Shown: one piece after another, positions 56,190-64,000 of the stretch
Numbering within the stretch: position 1 is the first letter of the stretch
Layout: every line of letters starts with the position of its first letter
NCBI RefSeq assembly: GCF_027947575.1
Contig: NZ_CP116256.1
Coordinates: 8,060,001 to 8,124,000 of the forward strand
Direction: 5' to 3'
DNA: 64,000 bases
From: Streptomyces rubrogriseus
GTDB taxonomy: Bacteria > Actinomycetota > Actinomycetes > Streptomycetales > Streptomycetaceae
Made by a program: the position numbers and the translations under genes
The notes under the pieces: model-generated
Seen by the model: the letters and a program-made list of their open reading frames with translations, nothing else
Told to the model about the DNA's origin: nothing
Databases searched by the model: none

Positions 56190-56364
56190 AGGGCCTGTCT
56201 GACAATTCGCGTCGTCGCCCGAAGGGCGGCCGCGCGGCGTCAGGTGCGTGCTCTCGGTGCGCCGGCCCCAGACCCGCGTACTGGCCGTACTCGGGTCTGG
56301 AGCCGGTGCGGCGAGAGTGCGTGCATGGCGTCGCGCGGCAGACGGGAATTGTCAGACAGGCCCT
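56190..56364. mobile_element. 175-bp MITE-like palindromic element, copy 2
   Basis: Perfect 18-bp terminal inverted repeats AGGGCCTGTCTGACAATT. It is 175 bp, the same length and orientation as copy 1 at 19319-19493 with four substitutions. TA flanks both ends (56189-56190 and 56364-56365), consistent with a TA target duplication. The right end forms the TAG stop of the phosphotransferase gene. The left end is 12 bases from the TetR start. Confidence 0.82.
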
Positions 56365-57472
56365 ACGGGGTGTCCGGCAGGGGCTCCTCCGCGTCCGGGT
56401 GCGCGCGGCCCCACCGCACGAGGGCGGTACCGATCTCGGCGGGGCCGGGCACCGACTCCAGTCCGAGGGGCGGGGCCGCGCCGGTGAGGACGGCGTGCAG
56501 CCGGGCGGCGGCGGCACCGACCCCGGGGCCGGCCGATCGCGCGTCCCGCCCCAGCGAGACGGCTTCGCGGACGACGTCGGTGAAGACCGACTGGGCCCTC
56601 TTGTAGCCGACGATCCGCTCCAGGTCCTCGCGCCAGCCGCGGGTGCCGCCGGGGCGCACGGCCTCGACCGTGCGGCTCCACTGCTCCGCCATCCGGGGGC
56701 CCTGCCGGGACGGGTAGCGCATCAGGTGCAGATGAGTGGCGAGGTCGTAGAGCGGATCGCCGACCATCGCCAGTTCCCAGTCGATGGTCCACAGCCGCCG
56801 GTCCGCGTCGACGATGACGTTCTCGCGGTGCAGGTCGGCGTGGAGCAGGCAGAACGGACGTTCCCGGAGCCCGGCGACGTGCTTGCGCAGGCGCTTGAAC
56901 GCGTCGTCGTCCAGTCCCAGGGCCGCGTAGAGGGAGCCGAACCGCGGCAGGTTCTGCCGGTAGACGCGCTGCTCGGTGAAGCAGACGAGCCGTTCCATGA
57001 AGCCGTCGGTGTCGCCGTCCGCCGGCCGGTCCTCGGCACCGCACCGCCGCTCCACCGGCAGCGTCCGCGCCGTGACGGCCGCCATCTCGCCGAAGAGCCG
57101 CACGATCTGCCGCGTGAACGCCTCGGGCACCGCCCGGCCGGCCCCGTGCAGCGATCCGAGGGTCCGGCCCTCGACGAACCGTTGAAGGGGCAGCCCGCCG
57201 ACCTCGAAGACGTCCGGCACGCCGGTGATCCGGCCCTGAAGGGCGCGCAGCAGCTGCTCCTCCGAGACGAAGCACCGGCGGTCGAACCAGAGCAGGCCGC
57301 TGCGCGGCTCGCGGCACTTCCAGCGGGCCCCGTCCGCGGCACCCGTGGCTCCGGGCAGCGGAACCACGTACGTCTCGTGGTGGTAACCGCGCAGGGGGCC
57401 CTCGACCGCGCTTGCGTCACCGCTCACCTCGACGGCACGGAGCCGGGCGGGGGAGGCCGATTGAGGCGACAT
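56363..57472 (-). CDS. Aminoglycoside phosphotransferase-like kinase
   Basis: 369 aa APH/choline-kinase fold: catalytic loop CLLHADLHRENVIVD (HxDxxxxN with Ala), metal-binding LWTIDWELAMVGDPLYDLAT in place of the IDF/DxG box. The N-lobe is divergent. The substrate need not be an antibiotic; many actinobacterial members phosphorylate small alcohols or are uncharacterised. Its stop is TAG, whose last base belongs to the adjoining 175-bp element (ends LPDTP). It lies downstream of devB after 156 bases. Confidence 0.85.
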   Translation of the reverse strand: MSPQSASPARLRAVEVSGDASAVEGPLRGYHHETYVVPLPGATGAADGARWKCREPRSGLLWFDRRCFVSEEQLLRALQGRITGVPDVFEVGGLPLQRFVEGRTLGSLHGAGRAVPEAFTRQIVRLFGEMAAVTARTLPVERRCGAEDRPADGDTDGFMERLVCFTEQRVYRQNLPRFGSLYAALGLDDDAFKRLRKHVAGLRERPFCLLHADLHRENVIVDADRRLWTIDWELAMVGDPLYDLATHLHLMRYPSRQGPRMAEQWSRTVEAVRPGGTRGWREDLERIVGYKRAQSVFTDVVREAVSLGRDARSAGPGVGAAAARLHAVLTGAAPPLGLESVPGPAEIGTALVRWGRAHPDAEEPLPDTP

Positions 57473-57628
57473 CTACCGTTTTTCTTTCGCCTTGACCCTT
57501 GCGGAGGTGCAGGAGTGGGAAAACGGTACTCCTGTTGTCCCCCTCATCCCCGCGGAACCCCGGCGAACGCCGCCGCGCCGTCCCTCCGCACGGCGAACGG
57601 ATGGGCACGTGTACGACGCCGGGGCGGG

Positions 57629-58405
57629 TCAGGCCCGTACGGGTCCCGGGCCCGCCGCCTCCCACAGCAGTCTGAGGACCGGCTCCAGGGAGTCGACGAC
57701 CGTGTCCGCGCCCGCCTGTTTGAGGAGCTTGGTCTTCCGTTCGTTGTGGCCGTAGCCCAGGAAGGGCACGCCGGCCCGCCGGGCGGCGGTCACGTCGGAG
57801 GCCGAGTCGCCGACCATCAGGGCCCGTGCGGGGGCGGCGCCCATCGCGCTCAGGGCGCGGTTGAGGCAGTGGGGGTCGGGTTTGAGCAGGTGCGGGTCCC
57901 CGGTGCGGCCGTAGATGTGGGGGGCGAAGCAGCCCAGCAGGCCCCGGGTCTCCAGGTACTCGCTCACCACGCGGGGCGAGTTGTTGGTGGTGACCGCGAG
58001 GCCCACGCCGAGGGCGGACCAGGTGCGGATCAGGGCGTCCGCGTACGCGGTCGGCCACGCGGTGGGCACGGCGCGCCGTTCCTCCCGGGTCAGCCGTTCC
58101 TCGAACTCGACGACCAGGTCGCTCTGCCGGTGTCTGCGGTTGACCGCGGCCAGCAGGGCGTGCGGGTCCGGGTGGACCTGCTCCTCCTGGGTGAGCAGGT
58201 CCTTGAGGCCCAGCCGCTCCAGCCAGTCCACCAGTTCGGCCGCCACCAGGTCGGCCGAGTAGCCCGCGAACAGTCTGCAGATGGGGCCGTCGAAGTCCCA
58301 CAGGACGAAGCGGGCACCCATGACCAGGTCCCGCAGGGCCTCGGACTGCTCGTCCGGGCCGGCCCGCCCGCTCACCGGTTCCGTCTGATCCGTATCGGAA
58401 GTCAC
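57629..58405 (-). CDS. devB: HAD-like phosphatase DevB
   Basis: 258 aa HAD hydrolase: motif I FVLWDFDGPICRLFAG (DxD as DFDGP), motif II AVTTNNSPR, motif III Lys in LLKPDPHCLNRAL, motif IV MVGDSASDVTAARRAG. GTG 58405 overlaps the devA stop by one base (TAGTG), so it is coupled to devA. In S. coelicolor devA is co-transcribed with devB, a putative hydrolase; order and family agree here. Substrate unknown. Confidence 0.88.
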   Translation of the reverse strand: MTSDTDQTEPVSGRAGPDEQSEALRDLVMGARFVLWDFDGPICRLFAGYSADLVAAELVDWLERLGLKDLLTQEEQVHPDPHALLAAVNRRHRQSDLVVEFEERLTREERRAVPTAWPTAYADALIRTWSALGVGLAVTTNNSPRVVSEYLETRGLLGCFAPHIYGRTGDPHLLKPDPHCLNRALSAMGAAPARALMVGDSASDVTAARRAGVPFLGYGHNERKTKLLKQAGADTVVDSLEPVLRLLWEAAGPGPVRA

Positions 58406-59274
58406 TAGGAGAGTGTCATGTCCGTGGTGATGGTTTCCCAGAGGGCGTCGAACCACTTCTGTGATTCCTCCACGAACACCGCGTCGCGGTGACCGCTCCG
58501 CTTCAGGAACGAGAACAGCAGCGACTGGGAGCCGAGCGCGTCGTACATCTGGAGCGTCCGGCTCTCGTACTCCTCCTCGCGCCGGGTCAGCATGTAGTAG
58601 CCGAGGAGGGCCTCCTCGCCGTTGAGCAGGTACAGCTTCATCGGCGGGGTGAACGGCAGGGCGCGGAAGGCGATGCGCACGTCGACGCGGTGGGTGGAGC
58701 GCACGGCGTGCAGGTTGTGCTGGAGGACGCGGGCCTGGGCGTTGCGCATCTGCAGCCAGCGCTGGTGGACCGGGTCGTCCTCCTCGTCCTCGACCAGGAC
58801 GGGGAAGGCGAGTTCGATGTCGCGGGAGGGCATCAGCACGCGGAAGTCGATCGACTCCGGGTGGATGCGGCCCTCGTGGATCAGGCGGAGCGGCTCGCTG
58901 AGGGCCAGCATCAGCGTCTCCGAGGTGTGGCACACGACGTCGACCTTCACGTGCGGTGCCGCGAACGCCTCCGCCAGGCGCGGCCCGAGCGCCACCATCG
59001 TCGGCTGCGGCTCGGCCCGCGGTGTGACGGGCTCGGCGATGCGGGGCGGGCTGCCCTTGCTGACGTTGGTGAGCAGGCCGTCCTCCTGGAGCGCGCGCAG
59101 GGCCTGGCGGACGGTGCCGCGCTCCACGCCGAACTCCTCGGCCAGTTCGGCCTGGGTGGGCAGGCGGTCGCCCGCCCTGAGGTCTCCCCCGCGGATCCGC
59201 TCCCGCAGGACGTCGGCGATCTCCTGGGCCGAGAGCCTTCTGCTGCCGTTCACGGACACGTTCTCCTGAGTCAC
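58405..59274 (-). CDS. devA: GntR-family developmental regulator DevA
   Basis: 289 aa from the GTG at 59274 (an in-frame GTG at 59253 with CAGGAG upstream is an alternative). HTH: PTQAELAEEFGVERGTVRQA, ALRALQEDGLL. The C-terminal domain (FRVLMPSRDIELAFPVLVED, VRIAFRALPFTPPMKLYLLN) defines the DevA subgroup. DevA is needed for aerial hyphae and spores in S. coelicolor and represses itself. The divergent gene encodes a 62-aa membrane protein. A close paralog (devE) follows in the same orientation. Confidence 0.9.
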   Translation of the reverse strand: MTQENVSVNGSRRLSAQEIADVLRERIRGGDLRAGDRLPTQAELAEEFGVERGTVRQALRALQEDGLLTNVSKGSPPRIAEPVTPRAEPQPTMVALGPRLAEAFAAPHVKVDVVCHTSETLMLALSEPLRLIHEGRIHPESIDFRVLMPSRDIELAFPVLVEDEEDDPVHQRWLQMRNAQARVLQHNLHAVRSTHRVDVRIAFRALPFTPPMKLYLLNGEEALLGYYMLTRREEEYESRTLQMYDALGSQSLLFSFLKRSGHRDAVFVEESQKWFDALWETITTDMTLS

Positions 59275-59377
59275 GACCAAACGCTACAACTTCGACCTAC
59301 CTATAGGGAGTTGTTTGAAACTTGTTTATAGGTAGTAGCCAAGTGGGGACAACCTAGGGAGAGTTGGTTGCCAACTT
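59272..59377. promoter_or_regulatory. devA / small membrane protein divergent operator region
   Basis: Contains CACGACCAAACGCTACAAC (59272-59290), shared 21/22 with the devE region and including the -10-like TAGCGT just before the GTG on the minus strand; an inverted repeat CTACCTATA-N21-TATAGGTAG (59297-59335); and AGTTGGTTGCCAACT (59362-59376), which is 15/16 identical on the other strand to the palindrome before the second small gene. Confidence 0.7.
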
Positions 59378-59420
59378 CGCCCAGTTGGCGAAAGTCTATC
59401 TTCCCGAAGGGGGGAAGGCC

Positions 59421-59609
59421 ATGCCCGTCCTCACCCTGGTCTCCGCGGTCTTCGTCATCGCCTTCGAGCAGATCGTCCAGTGGAAGTACGGTGCCACCGG
59501 CATCGTCGGCCTGCTCCTGCTCACCATAGGCATCAAGGCCAAGAGCCCCTCCGTCAGCTCCGCCGGAGCGGTGCTGCTGGCCCTCCTGGTCGCGGGTCCC
59601 GCGCTGTGA
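59421..59609 (+). CDS. Small membrane protein paired with devA
   Basis: 62 aa, start MPVLTLVSAVFVIAFEQIVQ, then WKYGATGIVGLLLLTIGIKA and SAGAVLLALLVAG: two or three membrane helices with the invariant pattern FEQxVQWKYGxxGI and IGIKAK. ATG follows GGGGAAGG. Its partner at 60684 has the same pattern. It is divergent from devA and its stop is 9 bases from the devE stop. Function unknown; a membrane sensor or output of DevA is inference. Confidence 0.82.
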   Translation: MPVLTLVSAVFVIAFEQIVQWKYGATGIVGLLLLTIGIKAKSPSVSSAGAVLLALLVAGPAL

Positions 59610-59618
59610 GGGGGACGG

Positions 59619-60524
59619 TCAGCCCGTGAGCACCAGCTCCGAGCTGATCGTCCCCCACAGCGCGTCGAACCACAGCCGGGACTGCTTCACGAACACGCCG
59701 TCGCGCAGGCCACCGCCCTGTTCGAAGGCGAACAGCGTCGAGCGGATGCCCTCCGCGTCGTACATCTCCAGCTGCTCGTGGTCGATCTCCTGCTCGCGCC
59801 GGCCGAGGGTGTAGTACGCGAACAGGGCCTCGCTGCCGTTGAGCACGTACAGCTTCACGGGCGGGGTGAAGGGCAGCGCGCGGAAGGTGACGCGCACGTC
59901 TATGCCGTGCGTGGCGCGCAGGCTCAGCAGGTTGTGCCGGAGCACCTGCCCCTGGGCGTTGCGCATCGCCAGCCACCGCTCGTGCACCGGGCCGCCCGCC
60001 GCGCCGCCGGAGACCGCCACCGGGAAGGCGAGGTCGATGTCGCCGCTCGGCAGCAGGACCCGGACGTCGACCTTGGCCGGTTTCAGTCGCCCGGCGTGGA
60101 TCTGGCTCAGCGGTTCGCCGAGGGCGAGGGTGAGGGAGACGGAGGTCAGGCAGAGCGCGTCGATCTCGACGTGCTCGGCGGCGAAGGCCGCCGCGATCCG
60201 GGAGGCGAGGGCCACGGTGGTGGGCATCGGCCGCGCTTCGGGGCCGGCCTGGGGGCCGTACGGGTCGGGCGCGACGGTCGCCGGGCTCCCCTTGGACACA
60301 TTGGTGAGCAGACGTTCCGACTGAAGGATGCGCAGGGCCTGGCGGACGGCGCCCCGCTCCACGCCGAACTCCTCGGCCAACTGGGCCTGCGTGGGCATGC
60401 GCTGGCCCGGCCGCAGTCGACCGGACCTGATCCGGGCGCGCAGCTCGTCGGCCACCTCTCGATGTGTTGCCTGTGGCCGCTGCGGTCTCTCCCGCCCGTT
60501 GACGGGGGCGTGTTCCGGCTCCAC
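59619..60524 (-). CDS. devE: GntR-family regulator DevE (devA paralog)
   Basis: 301 aa from GTG 60524. HTH PTQAQLAEEFGVERGAVRQA and LQSERLLTNVSKGSP nearly repeat devA; the C-terminal domain is also devA-like (LPSGDIDLAFPVAVSG, VTFRALPFTPPVKLYVLNGS). In S. coelicolor the devA/devE duplication was described with distinct developmental roles. It is followed tail-to-tail by the 62-aa gene and preceded divergently by the 61-aa gene. No HAD gene follows it, unlike devA. Confidence 0.86.
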   Translation of the reverse strand: MEPEHAPVNGRERPQRPQATHREVADELRARIRSGRLRPGQRMPTQAQLAEEFGVERGAVRQALRILQSERLLTNVSKGSPATVAPDPYGPQAGPEARPMPTTVALASRIAAAFAAEHVEIDALCLTSVSLTLALGEPLSQIHAGRLKPAKVDVRVLLPSGDIDLAFPVAVSGGAAGGPVHERWLAMRNAQGQVLRHNLLSLRATHGIDVRVTFRALPFTPPVKLYVLNGSEALFAYYTLGRREQEIDHEQLEMYDAEGIRSTLFAFEQGGGLRDGVFVKQSRLWFDALWGTISSELVLTG

Positions 60525-60627
60525 GACCAAACCCTACAACTTCTCGCCATCTTCCGGCAGTTCGCGGAAAGGTGGTTATGAGACGCTTCCAAGCGGAGAT
60601 AAGTACAGTGAAGTTGGCAGCCAACTT
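60522..60627. promoter_or_regulatory. devE / small membrane protein divergent operator region
   Basis: CACGACCAAACCCTACAAC (60522-60540) repeats the devA start region. A perfect palindrome AAGTTGGCAGCCAACTT (60611-60627) sits just after TACAGT (60604-60609), so a repressor there would cover the start point of the small gene. Confidence 0.75.
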
Positions 60628-60683
60628 GAGCAACGTGGTCGAGCCTCACGGGGGTTGGCCACCACGGTGACAGGGGGACCACC

Positions 60684-60869
60684 ATGCCGCTCATCGCCAT
60701 CGTCGTCGCGGCTCTGGCCATCGGGTTCGAGCAGCTCGTGCAGTGGAAGTACGGGCCGATGGGCATCATCGCGTTCGTCGCGCTGTCCATCGGCATCAAG
60801 GCGAAGAACACCATGATCGGCGGTGTGGGTGCGGTGATCCTCGTGATGCTGCTCGCCCAGTCCGGCTGA
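60684..60869 (+). CDS. Small membrane protein paired with devE
   Basis: 61 aa, start MPLIAIVVAALAIGFEQLVQ, then WKYGPMGIIAFVALSIGIKA and GAVILVMLLAQSG. It shares FEQ(I/L)VQWKYG and IGIKAK with the 59421 gene. ATG follows AGGGGGA. Hairpin terminator right after the stop. Unknown function; most likely coregulated with devE through the palindrome. Confidence 0.82.
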   Translation: MPLIAIVVAALAIGFEQLVQWKYGPMGIIAFVALSIGIKAKNTMIGGVGAVILVMLLAQSG

Positions 60870-60876
60870 ACCGACG

Positions 60877-60930
60877 TACTGACGGCCGGGCCCCCTTCCG
60901 GAGGGGAGCCGGGAGCCCGGCCGGTCAGTA
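60877..60930. terminator. Terminator after the second small membrane protein gene
   Basis: Arms TACTGAC(G)GCCGGGC and GCCCGGC(C)GGTCAGTA with an internal CCCCTTCCGGAGGGG hairpin. Nearby, 60934-60976 is a CACAAC-rich microsatellite. Confidence 0.78.
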
Positions 60931-61044
60931 GGCACCACGCACAACAGGCACAACAACCACAACCACAACCACAACTGAAGAGCACGTCGAAGAACCCGCG
61001 CTACGGATGCGCACGTCCACCGTCACCGGAGGAAGGGAGTCACC

Positions 61045-62301
61045 TCAGAAGATGTCCGGGCACCAAGGCCGCCTGGACGTACGCAGCAGGGCGTCGACCA
61101 CACGGGCGGCGCCCGCTCGTTCTTCCCGCACCCGGCCGAGCGCGGCCAGCCGCACCGCCGACCCGTCGCCCAGCCACAGCGCGGCCAGCTCGCCCACCTC
61201 CAGCACGAGGTCGGCGCTCTCGGTGGTCGGCGCGCAGGACGCCCCGTCCGGCCCCGCCTCCAGCCGCCACCGCCCGCCGGTGAGGCCTCCCCGGTCCACG
61301 ACCTCGAGGACCAGCGACCCCTGCCCGTCGTACGTCCGCGCCTCCAGCGCCCGCGCCACGTCCAGGATCCGCACCCACAGCCAGTCGGCCTGCGTGGTGA
61401 TGCGTGCCGCGCGCGGGTCCGGCAGGAGGTCCGGGAGCAGGTCGTCCGGGGCGCGCCAGCCGCTCTTCACCGTCTGGACCCAGTCGATCGAGCACAGGTA
61501 GTGCCACAGCGCACGCTCGGCGGCCGGGGTCACCCCGATCAGCCAGTCGACGGTCGCGGTGTTCAGCGGCTGCTTGGCGTCGCCCCAGTGGTCGTCGGTC
61601 CGGTACGAGGCCAGTCCCTCGACCCCGCCGTCCGCCGAGCGGTACAGGGCGTAGCAGGGCTCGGTCCAGGGGGAGCCGTTCCAGTCGACGACACCGGTCC
61701 GGTAACGCCACCACAGCTCGGTCCGGCTGACCGCGCCCGGCTGGGCCCGGCGCAGCCGCTCGTGCAGCGCGGGGCCGAGCTTGCGGACGTCCGCGCCGTC
61801 CACGAGGTCGATCCGGCCGCCGTCCTCCGGGGCGGCCCAGCGCGGGTCCAGACCGGCGCGGGCGACGTCGACGGTCCACTCGGTCAGGCTCGTGGCGGGG
61901 CCGAAGCCGTACCGGCCGTAGATCGGGTACTCCGCCGCGATCAGCGTCGCGACGACGTCCCCGCGCTCCTTCGCCGCGGCCAGGTCCTGCGCCATCATCC
62001 GGGTGAGCAGGCCGCGGCGGCGGTGGGTCGCGGTGACGGTGACGTTGGAGATCGCGTCGGCCCGGACCGGGCCGCCCCCGACGGCCGTCAGCTCCTGGTC
62101 GAAGGACCGGAAGGTCGCCACGCACCGGTCGCCGTCGAAGGCGCCGAGCGACCGGCCGGGCACGAACTCGTTTCGGCGGGCCTCCAACTGCTCCTCGGCC
62201 ACGGCGGGCGGCCGCAGGAATCCCGTGTTCAGCGCCCGGTTCCAGTCGGGGAACTCGGCCTCGGTGATGGGACGTACGTCTATCTCGGTGCGGCGGCTCA
62301 T
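61045..62301 (-). CDS. Eis-type GNAT acetyltransferase
   Basis: 418 aa, three-domain Eis architecture: two GNAT folds ([20 protein letters not shown] is the acetyl-CoA loop; [14 protein letters not shown]) and a C-terminal SCP-2-like domain ([34 protein letters not shown]), ending in the conserved terminal Phe (CPDIF) used as catalytic base. Eis acetylates amines, including aminoglycosides in mycobacteria; substrate here unknown. ATG 62301. Confidence 0.9.
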   Translation of the reverse strand: MSRRTEIDVRPITEAEFPDWNRALNTGFLRPPAVAEEQLEARRNEFVPGRSLGAFDGDRCVATFRSFDQELTAVGGGPVRADAISNVTVTATHRRRGLLTRMMAQDLAAAKERGDVVATLIAAEYPIYGRYGFGPATSLTEWTVDVARAGLDPRWAAPEDGGRIDLVDGADVRKLGPALHERLRRAQPGAVSRTELWWRYRTGVVDWNGSPWTEPCYALYRSADGGVEGLASYRTDDHWGDAKQPLNTATVDWLIGVTPAAERALWHYLCSIDWVQTVKSGWRAPDDLLPDLLPDPRAARITTQADWLWVRILDVARALEARTYDGQGSLVLEVVDRGGLTGGRWRLEAGPDGASCAPTTESADLVLEVGELAALWLGDGSAVRLAALGRVREERAGAARVVDALLRTSRRPWCPDIF

Positions 62302-62372
62302 ACGCTCACCGTAGATCGCCGGTCCGGCCGCGTCGCGGGGATTTACAGAGCGGCCCCCGAAGGCCCCGGACG

Positions 62373-63410
62373 TCAGAAGGACGCCCGGATCTCCCCCACC
62401 TCCCGGCCGCCGCCCAGCAGGGCCGCCCGGCCGATGCGTTCGACGACCGGGCCCTCCACGCCGAGCAGCGTCAGGGCGCGGGCCAGCACCGGGCCCAGGG
62501 CCCGGCTCGCGCCGTCCTCGATCTTGAAGGCGAGGGCGCGGCCGTCCGGCAGGGCCACCGCCTGTACGGCCTCGGCGCCCATCTTGGAGAGGCTGCCCGG
62601 CACCTCGCGCATCAGCCAGGTGTCGGCCCGCCGGCTGCCGGCGACGTACTCGGGGTGCGCGCGCATCGCGTCGGCGACCCGGCGCTCGGCCGAACCGGGC
62701 TCGGCGGCGACGAAGGAACGGAAGGCGCGGGCCAGCCCGACCAGGCTGATCGCCATCAGCGGCGCCCCGCACCCGTCGGTGCCGACGGCGGCGACCGGCT
62801 CGCCCGCCGCGTCCTCCACAACCCTGTGGATGACGCGCTGGAGCGGGTGCTCCGGGTCGAGATAGGTCTCCAGCGGCCAGCCCTGCTGCGCGCAGACCGC
62901 CAGCATCGCGGTGTGCTTGCCGGAGCAGTTCATGGTGACGCGGTCGGGCTCGGCACCGGACGCCAGGTACGTCTCCCGCTCCTCGGCGTCCAGCGGCAGG
63001 TCGGGCGGGCACTGGAGCAGCGCCGGGTCCAGGCCGTACTCGGCCAGCATCTTGCGGACCAGATCACGGTGAAACGGTTCTCCGGAGTGGCTCGCGGCGG
63101 CCAGCGCCAGCCGCTCCCCCGCGAGGTCGAGGCCCGCCCGCAGCACGCCCGCCGCCTGCATCGGCTTGTTCGAGGAGCGCGGGAAGACCGGCGCCGTCAC
63201 CTCGCCCAGCGCCAGCTCCACCGCTCCGTCGGTGCCCAGGACCACCAGGCTGCCCCGGTGCCGCCCCTCGACGAAGCCGGACCGGACGACCTCGGCGAGG
63301 ACGGGCGGCACGACGGGCGAGAGGGCGGACGTGGGCGCGGCCCGGTCCGCATGCGACGGCTGCGACGGGTGTGACGGCTGCATCGGTTGCGACGGCTGGG
63401 GCGCGGGCAT
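62373..63410 (-). CDS. L-asparaginase II family protein
   Basis: 345 aa: [38 protein letters not shown] (catalytic region), [20 protein letters not shown] and [13 protein letters not shown] (GCG motif). This PF06089 family hydrolyses asparagine; it is distinct from bacterial type I/II asparaginases. The N-terminus carries a [15 protein letters not shown] repeat from a 15-bp DNA repeat. Start ATG 63410. Confidence 0.9.
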   Translation of the reverse strand: MPAPQPSQPMQPSHPSQPSHADRAAPTSALSPVVPPVLAEVVRSGFVEGRHRGSLVVLGTDGAVELALGEVTAPVFPRSSNKPMQAAGVLRAGLDLAGERLALAAASHSGEPFHRDLVRKMLAEYGLDPALLQCPPDLPLDAEERETYLASGAEPDRVTMNCSGKHTAMLAVCAQQGWPLETYLDPEHPLQRVIHRVVEDAAGEPVAAVGTDGCGAPLMAISLVGLARAFRSFVAAEPGSAERRVADAMRAHPEYVAGSRRADTWLMREVPGSLSKMGAEAVQAVALPDGRALAFKIEDGASRALGPVLARALTLLGVEGPVVERIGRAALLGGGREVGEIRASF

Positions 63411-63497
63411 CGGCGGTGGCCTTCCGGAACGGACGACCCCCGCGGCGACGGCCCGGGATCACCGGGCTCCAGAGGCGGCGCGGATGGCCGCCCCGTG

Positions 63498-64000
63498 TCA
63501 CACGAGCAGGTCGTCGACTTGTGCTTCCCCCTCACGGTACCGGCGCGCGATCTCCGCGCTACAGCCGTCCGCCGTGCGCTGGAGCCGCTGCCGGCTCCGG
63601 GAGACCTGCTGCTCGTAGCGGACGAGCCGCCCCATCCCGGCGGTCAGCTCGACGTCGGTGCGGGCCGTCAGGTCGGACAGCTCCACCTCGCCCATCATCT
63701 CCGCGGCCAGCTGCCGGCACTCCTCGCTGCGCGGGGTGGCCAGCGTCACGTGCCGGGCGGAGGAGCGCTGCCGGGCCGGGGCGTCGGCGAGGATCTCGGA
63801 GAGCCGCTCCACCACCGATCCGGTCGCCGCGGTGGTGACCACGGACGACGACGGGGCCGGCCCGCGCCCCGCCAGCTCCGCGCGCAGGATGTCGATACGG
63901 CCCTGCAGCAGCCGCCGTACGTAACTGAGGTCGGCCTCCTCGCGCTGGGCGTCCCGGCGCAGCGTGCGCAGCTCCGGCAGGCTCAGCGCGGTCAGGTCCC
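63498..64000 (-). CDS. rsiG: RsiG, c-di-GMP-binding anti-sigma factor for WhiG (5' end outside window)
   Basis: At least 166 C-terminal residues; the N-terminus is beyond the right edge. Two copies of the c-di-GMP signature E(x3)S(x2)R(x3)Q(x3)D are visible: EADLSYVRRLLQGRID and EQQVSRSRQRLQRTAD, one in each helix, exactly as described for RsiG, which sequesters WhiG until c-di-GMP falls. This controls spore differentiation. It ends EGEAQVDDLLV; the asparaginase gene lies 87 bases downstream. Confidence 0.93.
   Translation of the reverse strand, partial: DLTALSLPELRTLRRDAQREEADLSYVRRLLQGRIDILRAELAGRGPAPSSSVVTTAATGSVVERLSEILADAPARQRSSARHVTLATPRSEECRQLAAEMMGEVELSDLTARTDVELTAGMGRLVRYEQQVSRSRQRLQRTADGCSAEIARRYREGEAQVDDLLV

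Noticed and set aside
60934..60976. CRISPR-like repeat array (CACAAC units)
   Set aside because: Hexamer microsatellite without spacers or cas genes.

Overview
The window is high-GC actinobacterial DNA. Gene order, leaderless-looking GTG/ATG starts, development genes (devA/devB/devE, rsiG), mycothiol synthesis (mshA) and MsiK place it in Streptomyces. From memory the order matches the Streptomyces coelicolor region near SCO4253 down to about SCO4184; this is recalled synteny, not a database result.

Layout: (1) 1-14.4 kb is most of a contractile injection system (CIS) operon on the + strand: sheath (5' end cut off), tube, a small zinc-knuckle protein, a 52-aa protein, a giant proline-rich protein with about 24 PVQR motifs, second tube protein, LysM baseplate protein, VgrG-like spike, gp25, baseplate J, tail protein I and a membrane protein with zinc ribbons resembling CisA. 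Two of these genes, the PVQR gene and the cisA-like gene, carry seven apparent single-base losses in G/C runs; every other gene is intact. (2) 14.5-27.6 kb holds a secreted S33 peptidase, tRNA-Thr, msiK, a small membrane-anchored protein, a sugar nucleotidyltransferase, a DoxX protein, rlmB, cysS, ispF/ispD, carD and a lipoprotein. (3) 27.7-30.6 kb is phoR-phoP with divergent phoU and PHO boxes. (4) 30.7-38.5 kb is a small-protein and enzyme patch: a Cys-rich 51-aa peptide, a DUF4242 nickel-binding-type protein, an SCO4225-type membrane protein, an orphan LanC-like protein, AraC, VOC, cupin, DLH and MOSC proteins and a GntR remnant. (5) 38.6-46.7 kb holds gpmA, an MFS exporter, DUF2000/AraC, mshA-ybjN, a methyltransferase and an NlpC/P60 hydrolase. 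(6) 46.9-57.5 kb holds a receiver-SpoIIE phosphatase, DUF2516, an HBHA-like protein, several regulators (XRE, HxlR, MmyB-type, TetR) with partner oxidoreductases, a HelD-like ATPase and a phosphotransferase. (7) 57.6-60.9 kb is the duplicated dev locus: devB-devA and devE, each regulator divergent from a nearly identical small membrane protein gene. (8) The right end has an Eis-type acetyltransferase, an asparaginase and rsiG (cut by the window edge).

Mobile DNA is limited to short inverted-repeat elements: two 175-bp near-identical MITE-like copies (19.3 and 56.2 kb) and one 86-bp element (18.4 kb). All three sit exactly at the TAG stop codon of a neighbouring gene. No CRISPR array, rRNA or transposase gene was seen.

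The main candidates for something undescribed are the PVQR-array protein inside the CIS operon, the two dev-linked small membrane proteins with a shared operator, and the Cys-rich peptide beside the nickel-binding-type protein and orphan LanC-like enzyme.
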